Counted from the stretch's first letter, positions 26,349-35,181 are shown. The stretch is 64,000 bases of DNA from Vibrio pomeroyi (GCF_024347595.1 NZ_AP025507.1:124001-188000), one strand, 5' to 3'. Numbers and translations are program-made. The notes: generated by a model from the sequence alone, not told the origin.

Positions 26349-27196
26349 TCTATGTTGCCTTGCTTCTGTTGGGGTGTGCATTACTACTCACGCTTATCGC
26401 GCACTTATCTTCTTTCAAACGAGATGTTGTAGCCGAGCGACTGACTCGCGTATCGAGTTACTCCTCTAAATACACTGCGGCTTCAAGTAAATGGCGCTTC
26501 CAAGGTGCAAAACCACGACGCCAGAAATTGATCCTCATTGGCTGGTTGAACCCGAATGCGGAGATCTATTTTCTTGGCTTGAGACTACTGGCAATGATGA
26601 CTGGCTCTATTGCTTGGTATGCCACTCGAATCCAAGTGCTTAGCATCAACTCTGCGGCCGAATGTATCGCTATCGCCATTGTGGTCGGCATCCTGTTCGA
26701 TCGCCTTCTAGATTGGCGTGTGAACCAAGTCCGAATGCAAATTAGCCGCGTGATTCCTGATGCGCTCGATTTGATGGTGGTGTGTGTTGCATCAGGTCTG
26801 ACACTTGAAGCCGTATTTCGCTGTGTCGGTGAAGAGATGCGTTCTATCTCTCCAGCGTTATCACGCGAATGGTTACTCACTGCGACTGAAATATCGGTTC
26901 TTGATTCACCACAAACGGCACTTTCAAACCTAGACAAGCGAGTGCAGCTTCCGGACATCAACAATATTGTGACCACCATGAATCAAGCGCTTCAATACGG
27001 TACTCCTCTCGCAGAGGCATTAAAACTGATTGCCTCTGATAGTCGTCAGTATCACTTTCTTGAGCTCGAAGAGTGGGTAGGAAAAATACCAGCGAAGATG
27101 TCATTTCCCTTGGTGATACTCATCATGATCCCTTTTGTCATCATTGTTGTTGCGCCAATCATGTTAACCCTAAAACAAACTCTGGGGGGCTTATGA
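26345..27196 (+). CDS. tadC: Tad inner-membrane platform protein TadC
   Basis: 283 aa with hydrophobic helices at the N-terminus, around residues 78-120 and at the C-terminus. The T2SSF-type core reads VIPDALDLMVVCVASGLTLEAVFRCVGEEM, then TMNQALQYGTPLAEALKLIASD, and the end is KMSFPLVILIMIPFVIIVVAPIMLT. It is the partner of TadB. It overlaps tadD by ATGA. Confidence 0.93.
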   Translation: MIYVALLLLGCALLLTLIAHLSSFKRDVVAERLTRVSSYSSKYTAASSKWRFQGAKPRRQKLILIGWLNPNAEIYFLGLRLLAMMTGSIAWYATRIQVLSINSAAECIAIAIVVGILFDRLLDWRVNQVRMQISRVIPDALDLMVVCVASGLTLEAVFRCVGEEMRSISPALSREWLLTATEISVLDSPQTALSNLDKRVQLPDINNIVTTMNQALQYGTPLAEALKLIASDSRQYHFLELEEWVGKIPAKMSFPLVILIMIPFVIIVVAPIMLTLKQTLGGL

Positions 27197-27933
27197 ACAA
27201 GATTTATCTCTTGGGTTTGGCGCTGATTCTAGTTGGCTGCCAATCAACTAGTAATGTTGAAACCGAGACCACTGAAGATATGAAAGTCGCCGAGGTGGCA
27301 CTGATGAATGGCAAGCCAGAAAGTGCCATGGATCTTTATAGAAAATTGCTGGCAGCGAATCCCGATGATCCACAGCTGCTATTGCTGATGGGCTCTGCCG
27401 CGAATCAAGCCAGTCGTTATGATGAAGCTCTGCATTACCTACAGCGTGGTATCGAGCTTAACCAATCGAGTGCAATTTACCGTGAGTTAGGCCGTTCATG
27501 GCTAGCTTTGGGAGAGCTTGAACAAGCGACTTCAGCTCTTGAAGAGTCTGTTCGACTAGAAGCTTCCGATGACGTTGCTCAAAATAGCTTAGGAGTCAGT
27601 TATTCGCTCAATAAGCAGTATTCCAAAGCCAGAGAGTGTTACTCAAATGCGCTTAGCTTAATGCCTTCAAGCAACGAATACCGAAACAACCTCGCTATGG
27701 CTTGGATACTCGATGGTAAACCAGATCAAGGGATCCGAATCCTGCACCCGATCTTTGTCCGAGGCGAAGCGAGTGTAAAACTCCAACTCAACCTAGCACT
27801 GGCTTACGCTCTTTCGGGAGACAGTGATTCAGCGAAAAGTATCGCTCGCGCGCACCTATCTCAACCGGAGTACGCCAACAATAGCCTGTATTACCAAGAG
27901 CTTGCAGCTCAAGCTGATAAAGGAGCACAGTAA
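27193..27933 (+). CDS. tadD: TadD-like TPR lipoprotein
   Basis: 246 aa. The start at 27193 gives a lipoprotein signal with lipobox LVGC (MNKIYLLGLALILVGCQS). About five TPR-like helical pairs follow (AEVALMNGKPESAMDLYRKLLAANPDDPQ; ASRYDEALHYLQRGIELN; LGELEQATSALEESVRLE; NKQYSKARECYSNALSLMP). TadD-type proteins are outer-membrane lipoproteins that help secretin or pilus assembly. The stop overlaps the tadE ATG by one base. Confidence 0.9.
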   Translation: MNKIYLLGLALILVGCQSTSNVETETTEDMKVAEVALMNGKPESAMDLYRKLLAANPDDPQLLLLMGSAANQASRYDEALHYLQRGIELNQSSAIYRELGRSWLALGELEQATSALEESVRLEASDDVAQNSLGVSYSLNKQYSKARECYSNALSLMPSSNEYRNNLAMAWILDGKPDQGIRILHPIFVRGEASVKLQLNLALAYALSGDSDSAKSIARAHLSQPEYANNSLYYQELAAQADKGAQ

Positions 27934-28382
27934 TGCTCTCTCGTCAGAAAGGGGCGCAGAGCGTCGAGTTTGCAATGTTGGTGGTACCGTTCCTGATACT
28001 GATCATCGGTTTCTTTGAGATCTGCCGCCTGCTGTTGGTCAACATCATCCTTGATGTAGCCGTTAATGCGGGTGTTCGTGAGGCCAAGACACGGCCGATT
28101 AGTCCTATTTCAGACCAAGCTTTTGCCGAGACTATCGCAAAGTTCCCACTGATAGATAAGAGCAAGCTCGTCTTGGATCGATCGCCACTATACGCCGAAA
28201 ACTTCTCAGATTTAGTCAATAACAAATCGGTTTCCAAAAGCAGAGCAGTGTTGGGAGAGTACGACGTGTCTTACTCATTTTCTTTTGCCCTGTTACCAAG
28301 CCTAACCGCCCAGTTATCTGAGCCTATCGGCAACATGACAACGTTGAAAAGAAAGGTACTGGTTAGTTATGACAACAAATAA
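27933..28382 (+). CDS. tadE: Tad pseudopilin TadE
   Basis: 149 aa. The N-terminus LSRQKGAQSVEFAMLVVPFLILIIGFFEI is the TadE pattern; processing at G|AQSVEF matches the Flp-type peptidase motif. The remainder is a short periplasmic domain. TadE and TadF are minor pseudopilins required for pilus biogenesis. The tadE end overlaps tadF by 14 bases. Confidence 0.9.
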   Translation: MLSRQKGAQSVEFAMLVVPFLILIIGFFEICRLLLVNIILDVAVNAGVREAKTRPISPISDQAFAETIAKFPLIDKSKLVLDRSPLYAENFSDLVNNKSVSKSRAVLGEYDVSYSFSFALLPSLTAQLSEPIGNMTTLKRKVLVSYDNK

Positions 28383-28929
28383 AACACCTCGAAAAAAACA
28401 AGCGGGTTCAGCAGCGATTGAATTCCCCTTCGTTGTACTCGCACTCATGATCATTTTGTGGGGACTTGTTGCTACCTACCGCTTATTCAACCTACAGACT
28501 CAGCTCGACAACGTGGCATATAACCTAGTCAACGCCGTTTCACTAACGCAACTGAAACCAGAGCAAGGCCCAAACGGATTACCTAATACGTTAAAGGATC
28601 AGCTTCTCGATCTCGCCGAACGTTATCTTCCGCAAGACATCAAGCGCAGCGATATTGGGCTGGTACTTGAAAGCCGTGTATTTGATACCACTACTTCGAA
28701 CTGGGAATACAAGAACATCCATGCCGGGATCACCTGCCAAAAGTACACACCCATCGATCAACTAGAGACACTTATCGTTGAGGGAAGCGGCGACCCTGCG
28801 TTAGTTGGAAGACCATCCACCTTGGTTCAACTCACTTTATGTGTGAATACACCGTTTGACTACAAGCGGCTCGATCTTCCTAAAACACTCTCAAGTTCAT
28901 CAGTTGTGATAGGAAAGCATTATGGTTAA
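28369..28929 (+). CDS. tadF: Tad pseudopilin TadF
   Basis: 186 aa. The N-terminus RKKQAGSAAIEFPFVVLALMIILWGLVATYRLFN shows a G|SAAIEF processing site and a long hydrophobic helix. The rest is a periplasmic domain with two Cys (ITCQKY and LTLCVN). It overlaps tadE (14 bases) and tadG (8 bases). Confidence 0.88.
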   Translation: MTTNKTPRKKQAGSAAIEFPFVVLALMIILWGLVATYRLFNLQTQLDNVAYNLVNAVSLTQLKPEQGPNGLPNTLKDQLLDLAERYLPQDIKRSDIGLVLESRVFDTTTSNWEYKNIHAGITCQKYTPIDQLETLIVEGSGDPALVGRPSTLVQLTLCVNTPFDYKRLDLPKTLSSSSVVIGKHYG

Positions 28930-30145
28930 ACCAATATTCGGCAGCATTGCGCTTAAAAAGCAGCAAGGCTCCATGACCATTTCATTCTTGGCGTTACTGT
29001 TTCCAGCGCTTTTCATCGCTGTTGGCACCCTGATGATCTCCGCACAAGTGATGGTTTCAAATCGAGCAGCGCAAGCCGCCGATTCGGCCGCATTAGCGTG
29101 TGCTTTTGCTGACACAGCCACACTCCCAATGATGCGGGCTTACCAAGAGTACTATAAGCCAACCCTAAAAGGTGTGAGTGGATTAACACCACAAAACCAA
29201 GGATCAAGCTGTCGTATTAGCCTTGGTTATTCATTGTCACCGTTACTGCCCAACTTTGAATATGAAAGCTACGCAAAAAAAGTAACAGCGACAGGTGGTG
29301 GTTATAAAGGTGTAGTTGAAAGCAAGCACTCTTCGATTCCAACAGAGCTGGTTTTAGTCCTTGATGTGTCTGGATCTATGGGTTCAAACATCCAGTCGTT
29401 GAAATCCATTTTGTCCGATGCTTTGAATACGATTCAATCTCAGAGTAGGAATGCTAACGATTTAGATTCTGTAAGCATTTCAATCGTTCCTTTCGACTCT
29501 GGAGTCGCAGCGCAGCGCCCACCTTGGATATCCAAAGAAGCCGCAGGAATCTACTGTATTGATGGGCTTAGCTATCGCAATGGCAATTTTTCTGCGGCAC
29601 TGACCGTCGACAACCTAGCGACGCTGCACTCAGAACGCCCTGTGAAGTTTACACCTCCAAGCCAATGGTTAAGCGACTGTAACCAAGATTCACCAATGCT
29701 GCCATTAACCAGCGTCTTTTCTCGCGTCCAAAACTCGATAAACAACCTAACGGCGAATGGCGGCACTCGCTCTTTTCACGGTTTGTTATGGGGAGTGAGA
29801 CAGCTGATCCCGAGCTGGCAACAAGCATGGGGAATCAACGTAAGTACAGTACCTGAAACCAGAAGAAAGCTGGTGCTCTTCACCGATGGTGCTGACGAGG
29901 GAGACACGTTTGACCAACTGGTTAACGCTGGGTTCTGTACTACCGCAATCAATCAATATGGCATCGAAATGAACTTCATCGGCTATGGCGTCAGCTCGTC
30001 TCGAATCGCCCAATTCGAGCGTTGCGCAGGGAATCCATCACGTGTGTTTAGTGCCACGAATACCGTCCAACTCAACGAGTATTTTTCCGACATTCTCGCC
30101 GTTGAATACTCGGCAACCATCAAACTCACTCAAGCATCTAATTAG
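28922..30145 (+). CDS. tadG: TadG protein with von Willebrand A domain
   Basis: 407 aa. The N-terminal helix (GSMTISFLALLFPALFIAVGTLMI) carries no Glu at the +5 position, unlike TadE and TadF, so prepilin processing is unlikely. A VWA domain begins near residue 143, with a MIDAS motif DVSGS at D148 and a LFTDGADEGD loop near residue 320. Six or so Cys residues suggest disulfides in the periplasm. TadG is thought to anchor or tether the apparatus. It closes the Tad operon, 57 bp before the redox genes, with no convincing terminator between. Confidence 0.92.
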   Translation: MVKPIFGSIALKKQQGSMTISFLALLFPALFIAVGTLMISAQVMVSNRAAQAADSAALACAFADTATLPMMRAYQEYYKPTLKGVSGLTPQNQGSSCRISLGYSLSPLLPNFEYESYAKKVTATGGGYKGVVESKHSSIPTELVLVLDVSGSMGSNIQSLKSILSDALNTIQSQSRNANDLDSVSISIVPFDSGVAAQRPPWISKEAAGIYCIDGLSYRNGNFSAALTVDNLATLHSERPVKFTPPSQWLSDCNQDSPMLPLTSVFSRVQNSINNLTANGGTRSFHGLLWGVRQLIPSWQQAWGINVSTVPETRRKLVLFTDGADEGDTFDQLVNAGFCTTAINQYGIEMNFIGYGVSSSRIAQFERCAGNPSRVFSATNTVQLNEYFSDILAVEYSATIKLTQASN

Positions 30146-30202
30146 CACTTCTTAATTAGAAACACTGAATTTTAAACACAATTAAAAACAATGGAGAACA
30201 AC

Positions 30203-30667
30203 ATGTTTACACGAGCCTTAGCGTTATTGGCGCTGTGCCTTTCTTTACCTGCATTGGCTTATCAAGAAGGCGATTCTTTATCACCAGACGTTATCGAGAA
30301 ACTGCAACTAAACAACGATGAGCTGACCATTATCGACTTCTTTGCAGAGTGGTGTGTCTCTTGCCGTGAAGAGCTACCGGAAGTCAATCAACTCTACACC
30401 GAACTCAAAGGCACAGGCGTCACATTTAAAGGCGTCGATGTTGATGAAGATGTTGATGTTGGCTTGGCGTTTCAAAAGCAGCTAGGGCTGGAATTCCCTG
30501 TTGTTAACGACCCTGAACAGGCGTTGATTGCCGAGTTCAAGCCGATCGGCATGCCTGCGCTTTACTACATCTATCAAGGCAAGGTTATCAAGATTCGCTT
30601 TGGTGCCATTAACCACATTGGCGACGTCATTACTGACGACCTCACCAAGATGGGGGTGCAACTGTAA
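30203..30667 (+). CDS. periplasmic thioredoxin-like (TlpA/ResA-type) protein
   Basis: 154 aa from the ATG at 30203, chosen because GGAG lies 6 bases upstream and the signal peptide then starts properly (MFTRALALLALCLSLPALA). The thioredoxin active site is WCVSC (C51/C54) after TIIDFFAE. The cis-Pro loop is IGMPALYYI. The protein should be reduced by a membrane donor such as the DsbD at 33368, which uses the same CVSC motif. It overlaps the DUF4266 gene by one base (TAATG), so the two are translated together. Confidence 0.9.
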   Translation: MFTRALALLALCLSLPALAYQEGDSLSPDVIEKLQLNNDELTIIDFFAEWCVSCREELPEVNQLYTELKGTGVTFKGVDVDEDVDVGLAFQKQLGLEFPVVNDPEQALIAEFKPIGMPALYYIYQGKVIKIRFGAINHIGDVITDDLTKMGVQL

Positions 30668-31164
30668 TGCTAATCAAAGCCACCCTTATTGGGCTACTCG
30701 CTATTCCGATGACCGCAAACGCGGCTCTTGAACTCGATCTTAGTGGTTTAGGCAAAAAGCCCGTTGAACAACAAGCCAACGATAGCGGGAAAAGCGAAGG
30801 CCCAATCATTGAAGAAGAGATCATCTCCAGCACCGTTTATTCAAGTGGCGGTGATTATTCAAACCCAGAAGCGAAACGTGCAACCAGACGAAATATTGAA
30901 ATGGTGAAGCCCAAAGCAAAGCAACTGGTCTTCGAAGAGAAAGCACCAGAAATAAACAACGAACCCTCTGCTCTGGCTTTCGTTGATGAGTTTCTTGGTA
31001 TTGAACCAGTAAAGCCTTGGGAAAAAGGCACATTAGCTCAAAAAGAGATGAAACCCGGTGGTCCAGTACCTGAGTTCGACGTCTTTTCTGAAAAGGTCTT
31101 CGCTTACAAACAAGGTTCCGTCGGCGGCAGTGGTGTTGGTGGCGGTGGCTGTGGTTGTAACTAA
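30667..31164 (+). CDS. DUF4266-domain protein with Gly-rich CGCN C-terminus
   Basis: 165 aa. A type I signal peptide (cleavage after MTANA) leads to about 90 residues of acidic, low-complexity sequence. The C-terminal DUF4266 segment begins VKPWEKGTLAQKEMKPG and ends in a glycine-rich stretch and CGCN (C162, C164), the only Cys of the mature protein. DUF4266 proteins are usually short lipoproteins; this one lacks a lipobox and has an extended N-terminus. The family's role is not established. It is always-adjacent-looking to DUF3570 here (49-base gap). Confidence 0.85.
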   Translation: MLIKATLIGLLAIPMTANAALELDLSGLGKKPVEQQANDSGKSEGPIIEEEIISSTVYSSGGDYSNPEAKRATRRNIEMVKPKAKQLVFEEKAPEINNEPSALAFVDEFLGIEPVKPWEKGTLAQKEMKPGGPVPEFDVFSEKVFAYKQGSVGGSGVGGGGCGCN

Positions 31165-31213
31165 CCGAACCATCAACGAACAAATCAGTATTTAAAAACA
31201 AAATAAGAACAAA

Positions 31214-32440
31214 ATGAAAAAATTACCAATTACGCTGCTCAGTGCAGCGGCAGTGGCTAACGTGGCATTAGCTGAAGATCATATCTCTGTTCACTACCTC
31301 AGCTATGAGGAATACGATGACAGAGTATCAGCCAATGACACCATGGTTTCAATTGAGAAAAGCATCGGCTTAGATTGGACATTAAACGCAGAGATAAGCT
31401 ACGACAGTGTTTCTGGAGCCTCACCAGCTTGGGGGCCGACGACACCTCCCGCGTCCAATGCCGATCAGATCAATCGCGCCTTGAAAACTCAACAAGCACA
31501 AGACAAAACCAACGAAGTGATTCGTGCGGGGTACGATCCTCACCGCAGTGGTTATGAAATCCAAAAAGTAGGACTTGAAGACACCAGAAAATCCATCAGC
31601 TTAAGCGCGACTTATCGCGACACCTTACGTAACGAATGGACACTCGGTGGTAATGCTTCACAAGAAGAAGACTATGAAAGCCTTGGTATCAATGGTAAAG
31701 GTTTAGTCTATGCCGACAGCACGAAAAACCGTTCGTACAGTCTGGGTGGCTCAGCCCTTTTCGATAAGACTCAAGCGTTCGGCAAGTACTCATTGGGCTC
31801 ATCCAATAGCCAGAGCTGGGAAGATATTTTCACTGGTAGCTTGGAAGCTGGGTTATCACAAACCTTCACGCCTAATTTATATAGCATTTTTACTGCTTAT
31901 GCGGGTTACCGCAGTGGCTATTTAAGCAATCACTATTTAACGGTTCTGCGTGAAGTTGATATCAATGACGACGGTAAAATCGATGATGACGAAGTGTTCT
32001 TAGGGCAAGATTCTCGACCAGACACACGACTCTCTGGCGGTATTAATCTCCAAGCCTTTTACTCACTGTCCGATAGCCTAAAAATCCGACCAAGATACAA
32101 ATGGTTCATGGATGATTGGGGCGTGATGTCTCATCAGTTAGGCGGCAAATTATCTTGGCGTGTGAGCGAATGGCTAACATTAGCACCGGGCTATTTCTGG
32201 TACACACAAGACGCGGCCGATTTTTATCGCGATCCAAGCAGTGCTGATCCTTCTTTTGCTTCAACAGGCTACGCCACTTCAGACCTTCGCTTAGGTAACT
32301 TCACAGCCAATGCTTATGAACTAGGTGCGAGTATTAAAATCCATAAGAAATTACGCTTGAATGCGCTTGCGGCGTATTACGAGCAGAGCAACGGTTTTGA
32401 AGCTCAATGGTGGGCGGTTGGAGCAACCTATGAGTTCTAA
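31214..32440 (+). CDS. DUF3570 predicted outer-membrane beta-barrel protein
   Basis: 408 aa with a signal peptide ending at ALA|E. The body alternates strands as in an outer-membrane barrel and ends in aromatic YEF. DUF3570 features include SRPDTRLSGG, LKIRPRYKWFMDDWGVMSHQ and GYFWYTQDAADFY. Residues 249-260 read DINDDGKIDDDE, a canonical EF-hand loop, which suggests Ca2+ binding in an exposed loop. Function is unknown. It is placed between DUF4266 and ApbE and overlaps apbE by 11 bases. Confidence 0.87.
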   Translation: MKKLPITLLSAAAVANVALAEDHISVHYLSYEEYDDRVSANDTMVSIEKSIGLDWTLNAEISYDSVSGASPAWGPTTPPASNADQINRALKTQQAQDKTNEVIRAGYDPHRSGYEIQKVGLEDTRKSISLSATYRDTLRNEWTLGGNASQEEDYESLGINGKGLVYADSTKNRSYSLGGSALFDKTQAFGKYSLGSSNSQSWEDIFTGSLEAGLSQTFTPNLYSIFTAYAGYRSGYLSNHYLTVLREVDINDDGKIDDDEVFLGQDSRPDTRLSGGINLQAFYSLSDSLKIRPRYKWFMDDWGVMSHQLGGKLSWRVSEWLTLAPGYFWYTQDAADFYRDPSSADPSFASTGYATSDLRLGNFTANAYELGASIKIHKKLRLNALAAYYEQSNGFEAQWWAVGATYEF

Positions 32441-33371
32441 CCTACCCTTTGTACATCGTTTTCATGCGATGACCGTACCCTGTGAAGTGCAAATCCTGTC
32501 GATTGATTTAGCTAACTTTCCAGGGGCAACTGCGAAAGAAATCGCCGATGAGATAGAGCAAAACACACGCCGTTTAGAAAACAAATATAACTTCTACTGC
32601 GAGGACTCGTGGCTAACACAATGCATTAATCAACGAAAGTCATGTGATGTCGAACTCGACTCTGAATCTGCCGAAGTATTCCAACATCTCGACCGATTAA
32701 GCCAACTGACGTTCGATACCTTTGATACTACGGTCGGCAGCATCAAACATCTTTTAAAACAAAAGCCAAAGATGCTACACAGCCACGCCTTCCAAGCCCT
32801 GTCTTCTGCTTTGGGCAAACAAGCATGGGAGCTGAAAGGGGCCCTCGAGCAACAAGGAATCGACAATCTACAAAGGACAAGGCTACACATCCCTGATTCA
32901 CGCACTCGCTTCGACTTTGGCGGCGTCATCAAAGAGTACGCCGTCGACCAAGCGGTAGAGCTCGGCAAGCAACGTGGTGCGACTTCGATGTTGGTGAATT
33001 TTGGCGGCGACATCTATGCGTTGGGGACCAAGCCAGATGGCTCGGCATTTAACATTGCGGTGTTGGATCCAAGAGACAACAAGACACCATTTTTTGCAGT
33101 GCCTCTAACCAATGCAGCGCTCACGACTTCGGCTCATAGCGAACGTCAGATGCAATTTGGCGACAAGACCACTTCTCATATTTTGTCGAAGCAAGATGTT
33201 GAGAAGAAGATTCTATCGGTTACCGCGATTGCTTCTTCCACATTGGAAGCGGGCGTGCTCAGCACATCTCTCACACTGAATCCCAATATTTCAGTGCCTG
33301 AAGACAGCGCGGTTATCTACATCGACGATCAATTACACATTCACCAAAACACGGAGTTTTTGCATTCATGA
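32430..33371 (+). CDS. apbE: ApbE-family FAD:protein FMN transferase, divergent
   Basis: 313 aa from the ATG at 32430. ApbE proteins move FMN from FAD to a Thr/Ser of periplasmic proteins. Recognisable motifs are FDFGGVIKEYAVDQA (near 162), LVNFGGDIYALG, LTTSAHSE and TSHILS (H250). The usual Mg2+-binding Asp of the EADALAT-type motif is Gly here (LEAGVLST, G275), and the DPRTG-like stretch is altered. No signal peptide or lipobox is evident, which is unusual for an exported ApbE. It is coupled to DUF3570 and, by ATGA, to dsbD. Activity is uncertain. Confidence 0.82.
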   Translation: MSSNLPFVHRFHAMTVPCEVQILSIDLANFPGATAKEIADEIEQNTRRLENKYNFYCEDSWLTQCINQRKSCDVELDSESAEVFQHLDRLSQLTFDTFDTTVGSIKHLLKQKPKMLHSHAFQALSSALGKQAWELKGALEQQGIDNLQRTRLHIPDSRTRFDFGGVIKEYAVDQAVELGKQRGATSMLVNFGGDIYALGTKPDGSAFNIAVLDPRDNKTPFFAVPLTNAALTTSAHSERQMQFGDKTTSHILSKQDVEKKILSVTAIASSTLEAGVLSTSLTLNPNISVPEDSAVIYIDDQLHIHQNTEFLHS

Positions 33372-35164
33372 AAAGCTACCTACTCACGTTAATTTTATTG
33401 TTTAGCAGCTTTTTGCATGCTCAGGAAAACGAATTTCTTCCTGTTGAACAAGCCTTCCCTGTCACATGGGAAGCAACAGACCAAGGCGCGGCAATTAGCT
33501 TTGATACGCACAAGGGTTACTACCTGTACCAATCTCGATTCTCGTTCAAAGAAGAGTCGTCATTATCGACACGAGAGCCTCAATACTCTCTGCCAGGTGA
33601 AGAAAAACAGGACCCTAACTTTGGTAACGTTGTTGTCTTTCATGAGCCGCTCACCGTTACTATGCCTTACACCGGCAGTGGCAAACTCACCGTGCGTTAC
33701 CAAGGCTGTGCAGACAAAGGGCTTTGCTATCTGCCACAAAAGTTAGTGCTCGACTTACCTATGATCGAGACCTTAGATGAAGCACTTGTCGAGGAGCAAT
33801 CAAACTCTCTGGTTCAAACCCTCGGTGAAATCAGTGAAGACACGAATGGCTTATCTTCGTTCCTATCCCAAGCCGGTAAATTACAAGCGCTGCTTGTGTT
33901 CTTCTTACTCGGTTTGGGCTTGTCCCTCACGCCATGTGTACTGCCAATGATTCCAATTTTAGCCAGTATCATCGGTGGTGAAAAAGCGATGACAGGTAAG
34001 AAAGGCGCGGCACTTTCTAGCTCTTATGTTCTGGGTATGGCAACCAGTTATGCGATGACTGGAATCCTAGTAACCACGTTAGCCAAAGGGGTTAACCTAC
34101 AGGCTGCGATGCAACAGCCTTGGTTATTAAGTATCTTTGCGGCGGTTTTTGTTCTGCTTGCATTGGCCATGTTCGGCTTCTATGAACTTCAACTACCAGC
34201 CGCACTGCAGCAAAAGCTCAACAGCGGTTCAGACAAGCTGGGCGGCGGTAAGATCGCCAGTGTGTTCGCTATGGGCGCAGTATCAGCATTGGTTGTGTCA
34301 CCTTGCGTCAGTGCCCCATTAGCAGGTGCATTGCTGTACGTTTCAACGACTCAAGATTGGATGTTTGGCGGAGCGACTTTGTTCGTTATGGCACTAGGCA
34401 TGGGCGTACCACTTATCGCTATTGGAGCCAGTGGTGGACGCCTTTTGCTAAGAAGTGGCGCGTGGATGGTGTCCGTAAAACAAGTGTTTGGCGTACTGCT
34501 ATTGGCGGTCGCTATCGTGTTGTTAAGTCGTTTTGTTGCTCCATCGATCATCATGATATTGTGGGCACTGCTAGCTATTGGAACTGGTGTCCATTTCGGC
34601 GCATTAGAAGCAGCACAACCGGGTTGGGCGCGTACTCGTAAGTTCTCTGCTCTTCTTCCATTGAGCTACGGTTTGATTCTGTTTGTCGGTTATTTCCTAG
34701 GGAACACCGATCCGCTTAACCCGCTTGCAAACCGTAAGTCAGCCCAACCTATTGCGGCTACTCCCTTTGAAAAAACAGACTCGATTGTTCAGCTAGAGAA
34801 ACAGATACAAAACGCTGCCGACGCTAAACAGAAAGTACTGGTAGACCTTTATGCGGATTGGTGTGTCTCTTGCAAACTGATTGAAACGAATGTGTTTAAT
34901 GACCAACAAGTGAGCCAAAAACTGAAAGAGTGGAAGACCATAAAACTTGATGTGACCGAGAGCTCACCAGAACAAATGGCATGGCTTAACGAAAAAAATG
35001 TGTTCGGCCCACCAGCCATTTTCTTTTACTCACCCGACAGCGGTGAAATAGAGCCTGCGCGTGTAATGGGAGATATTGATAAAGAGGGTTTCAACAACAA
35101 GCTCAAACTCGCTAATCAGATCGCTGCGAATAGTACAATTGAGCCGACCAGTTTAGCGAATTAG
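33368..35164 (+). CDS. dsbD: thiol:disulfide interchange protein DsbD
   Basis: 598 aa. It passes electrons from cytosolic thioredoxin across the inner membrane to periplasmic thiol proteins. All three modules are present: an N-terminal domain with the redox pair in YQGCADKGLCYLP, an eight-helix core with SLTPCVLPM and VVSPCVSAP, and a C-terminal thioredoxin domain (DLYADWCVSCK). The six catalytic Cys are therefore intact. As the last gene of the redox cluster, it likely feeds the thioredoxin-like protein at 30203. A different dsbD may exist elsewhere for general disulfide repair. Confidence 0.92.
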   Translation: MKSYLLTLILLFSSFLHAQENEFLPVEQAFPVTWEATDQGAAISFDTHKGYYLYQSRFSFKEESSLSTREPQYSLPGEEKQDPNFGNVVVFHEPLTVTMPYTGSGKLTVRYQGCADKGLCYLPQKLVLDLPMIETLDEALVEEQSNSLVQTLGEISEDTNGLSSFLSQAGKLQALLVFFLLGLGLSLTPCVLPMIPILASIIGGEKAMTGKKGAALSSSYVLGMATSYAMTGILVTTLAKGVNLQAAMQQPWLLSIFAAVFVLLALAMFGFYELQLPAALQQKLNSGSDKLGGGKIASVFAMGAVSALVVSPCVSAPLAGALLYVSTTQDWMFGGATLFVMALGMGVPLIAIGASGGRLLLRSGAWMVSVKQVFGVLLLAVAIVLLSRFVAPSIIMILWALLAIGTGVHFGALEAAQPGWARTRKFSALLPLSYGLILFVGYFLGNTDPLNPLANRKSAQPIAATPFEKTDSIVQLEKQIQNAADAKQKVLVDLYADWCVSCKLIETNVFNDQQVSQKLKEWKTIKLDVTESSPEQMAWLNEKNVFGPPAIFFYSPDSGEIEPARVMGDIDKEGFNNKLKLANQIAANSTIEPTSLAN

Positions 35165-35181
35165 GCACACCCTAAACAAAA

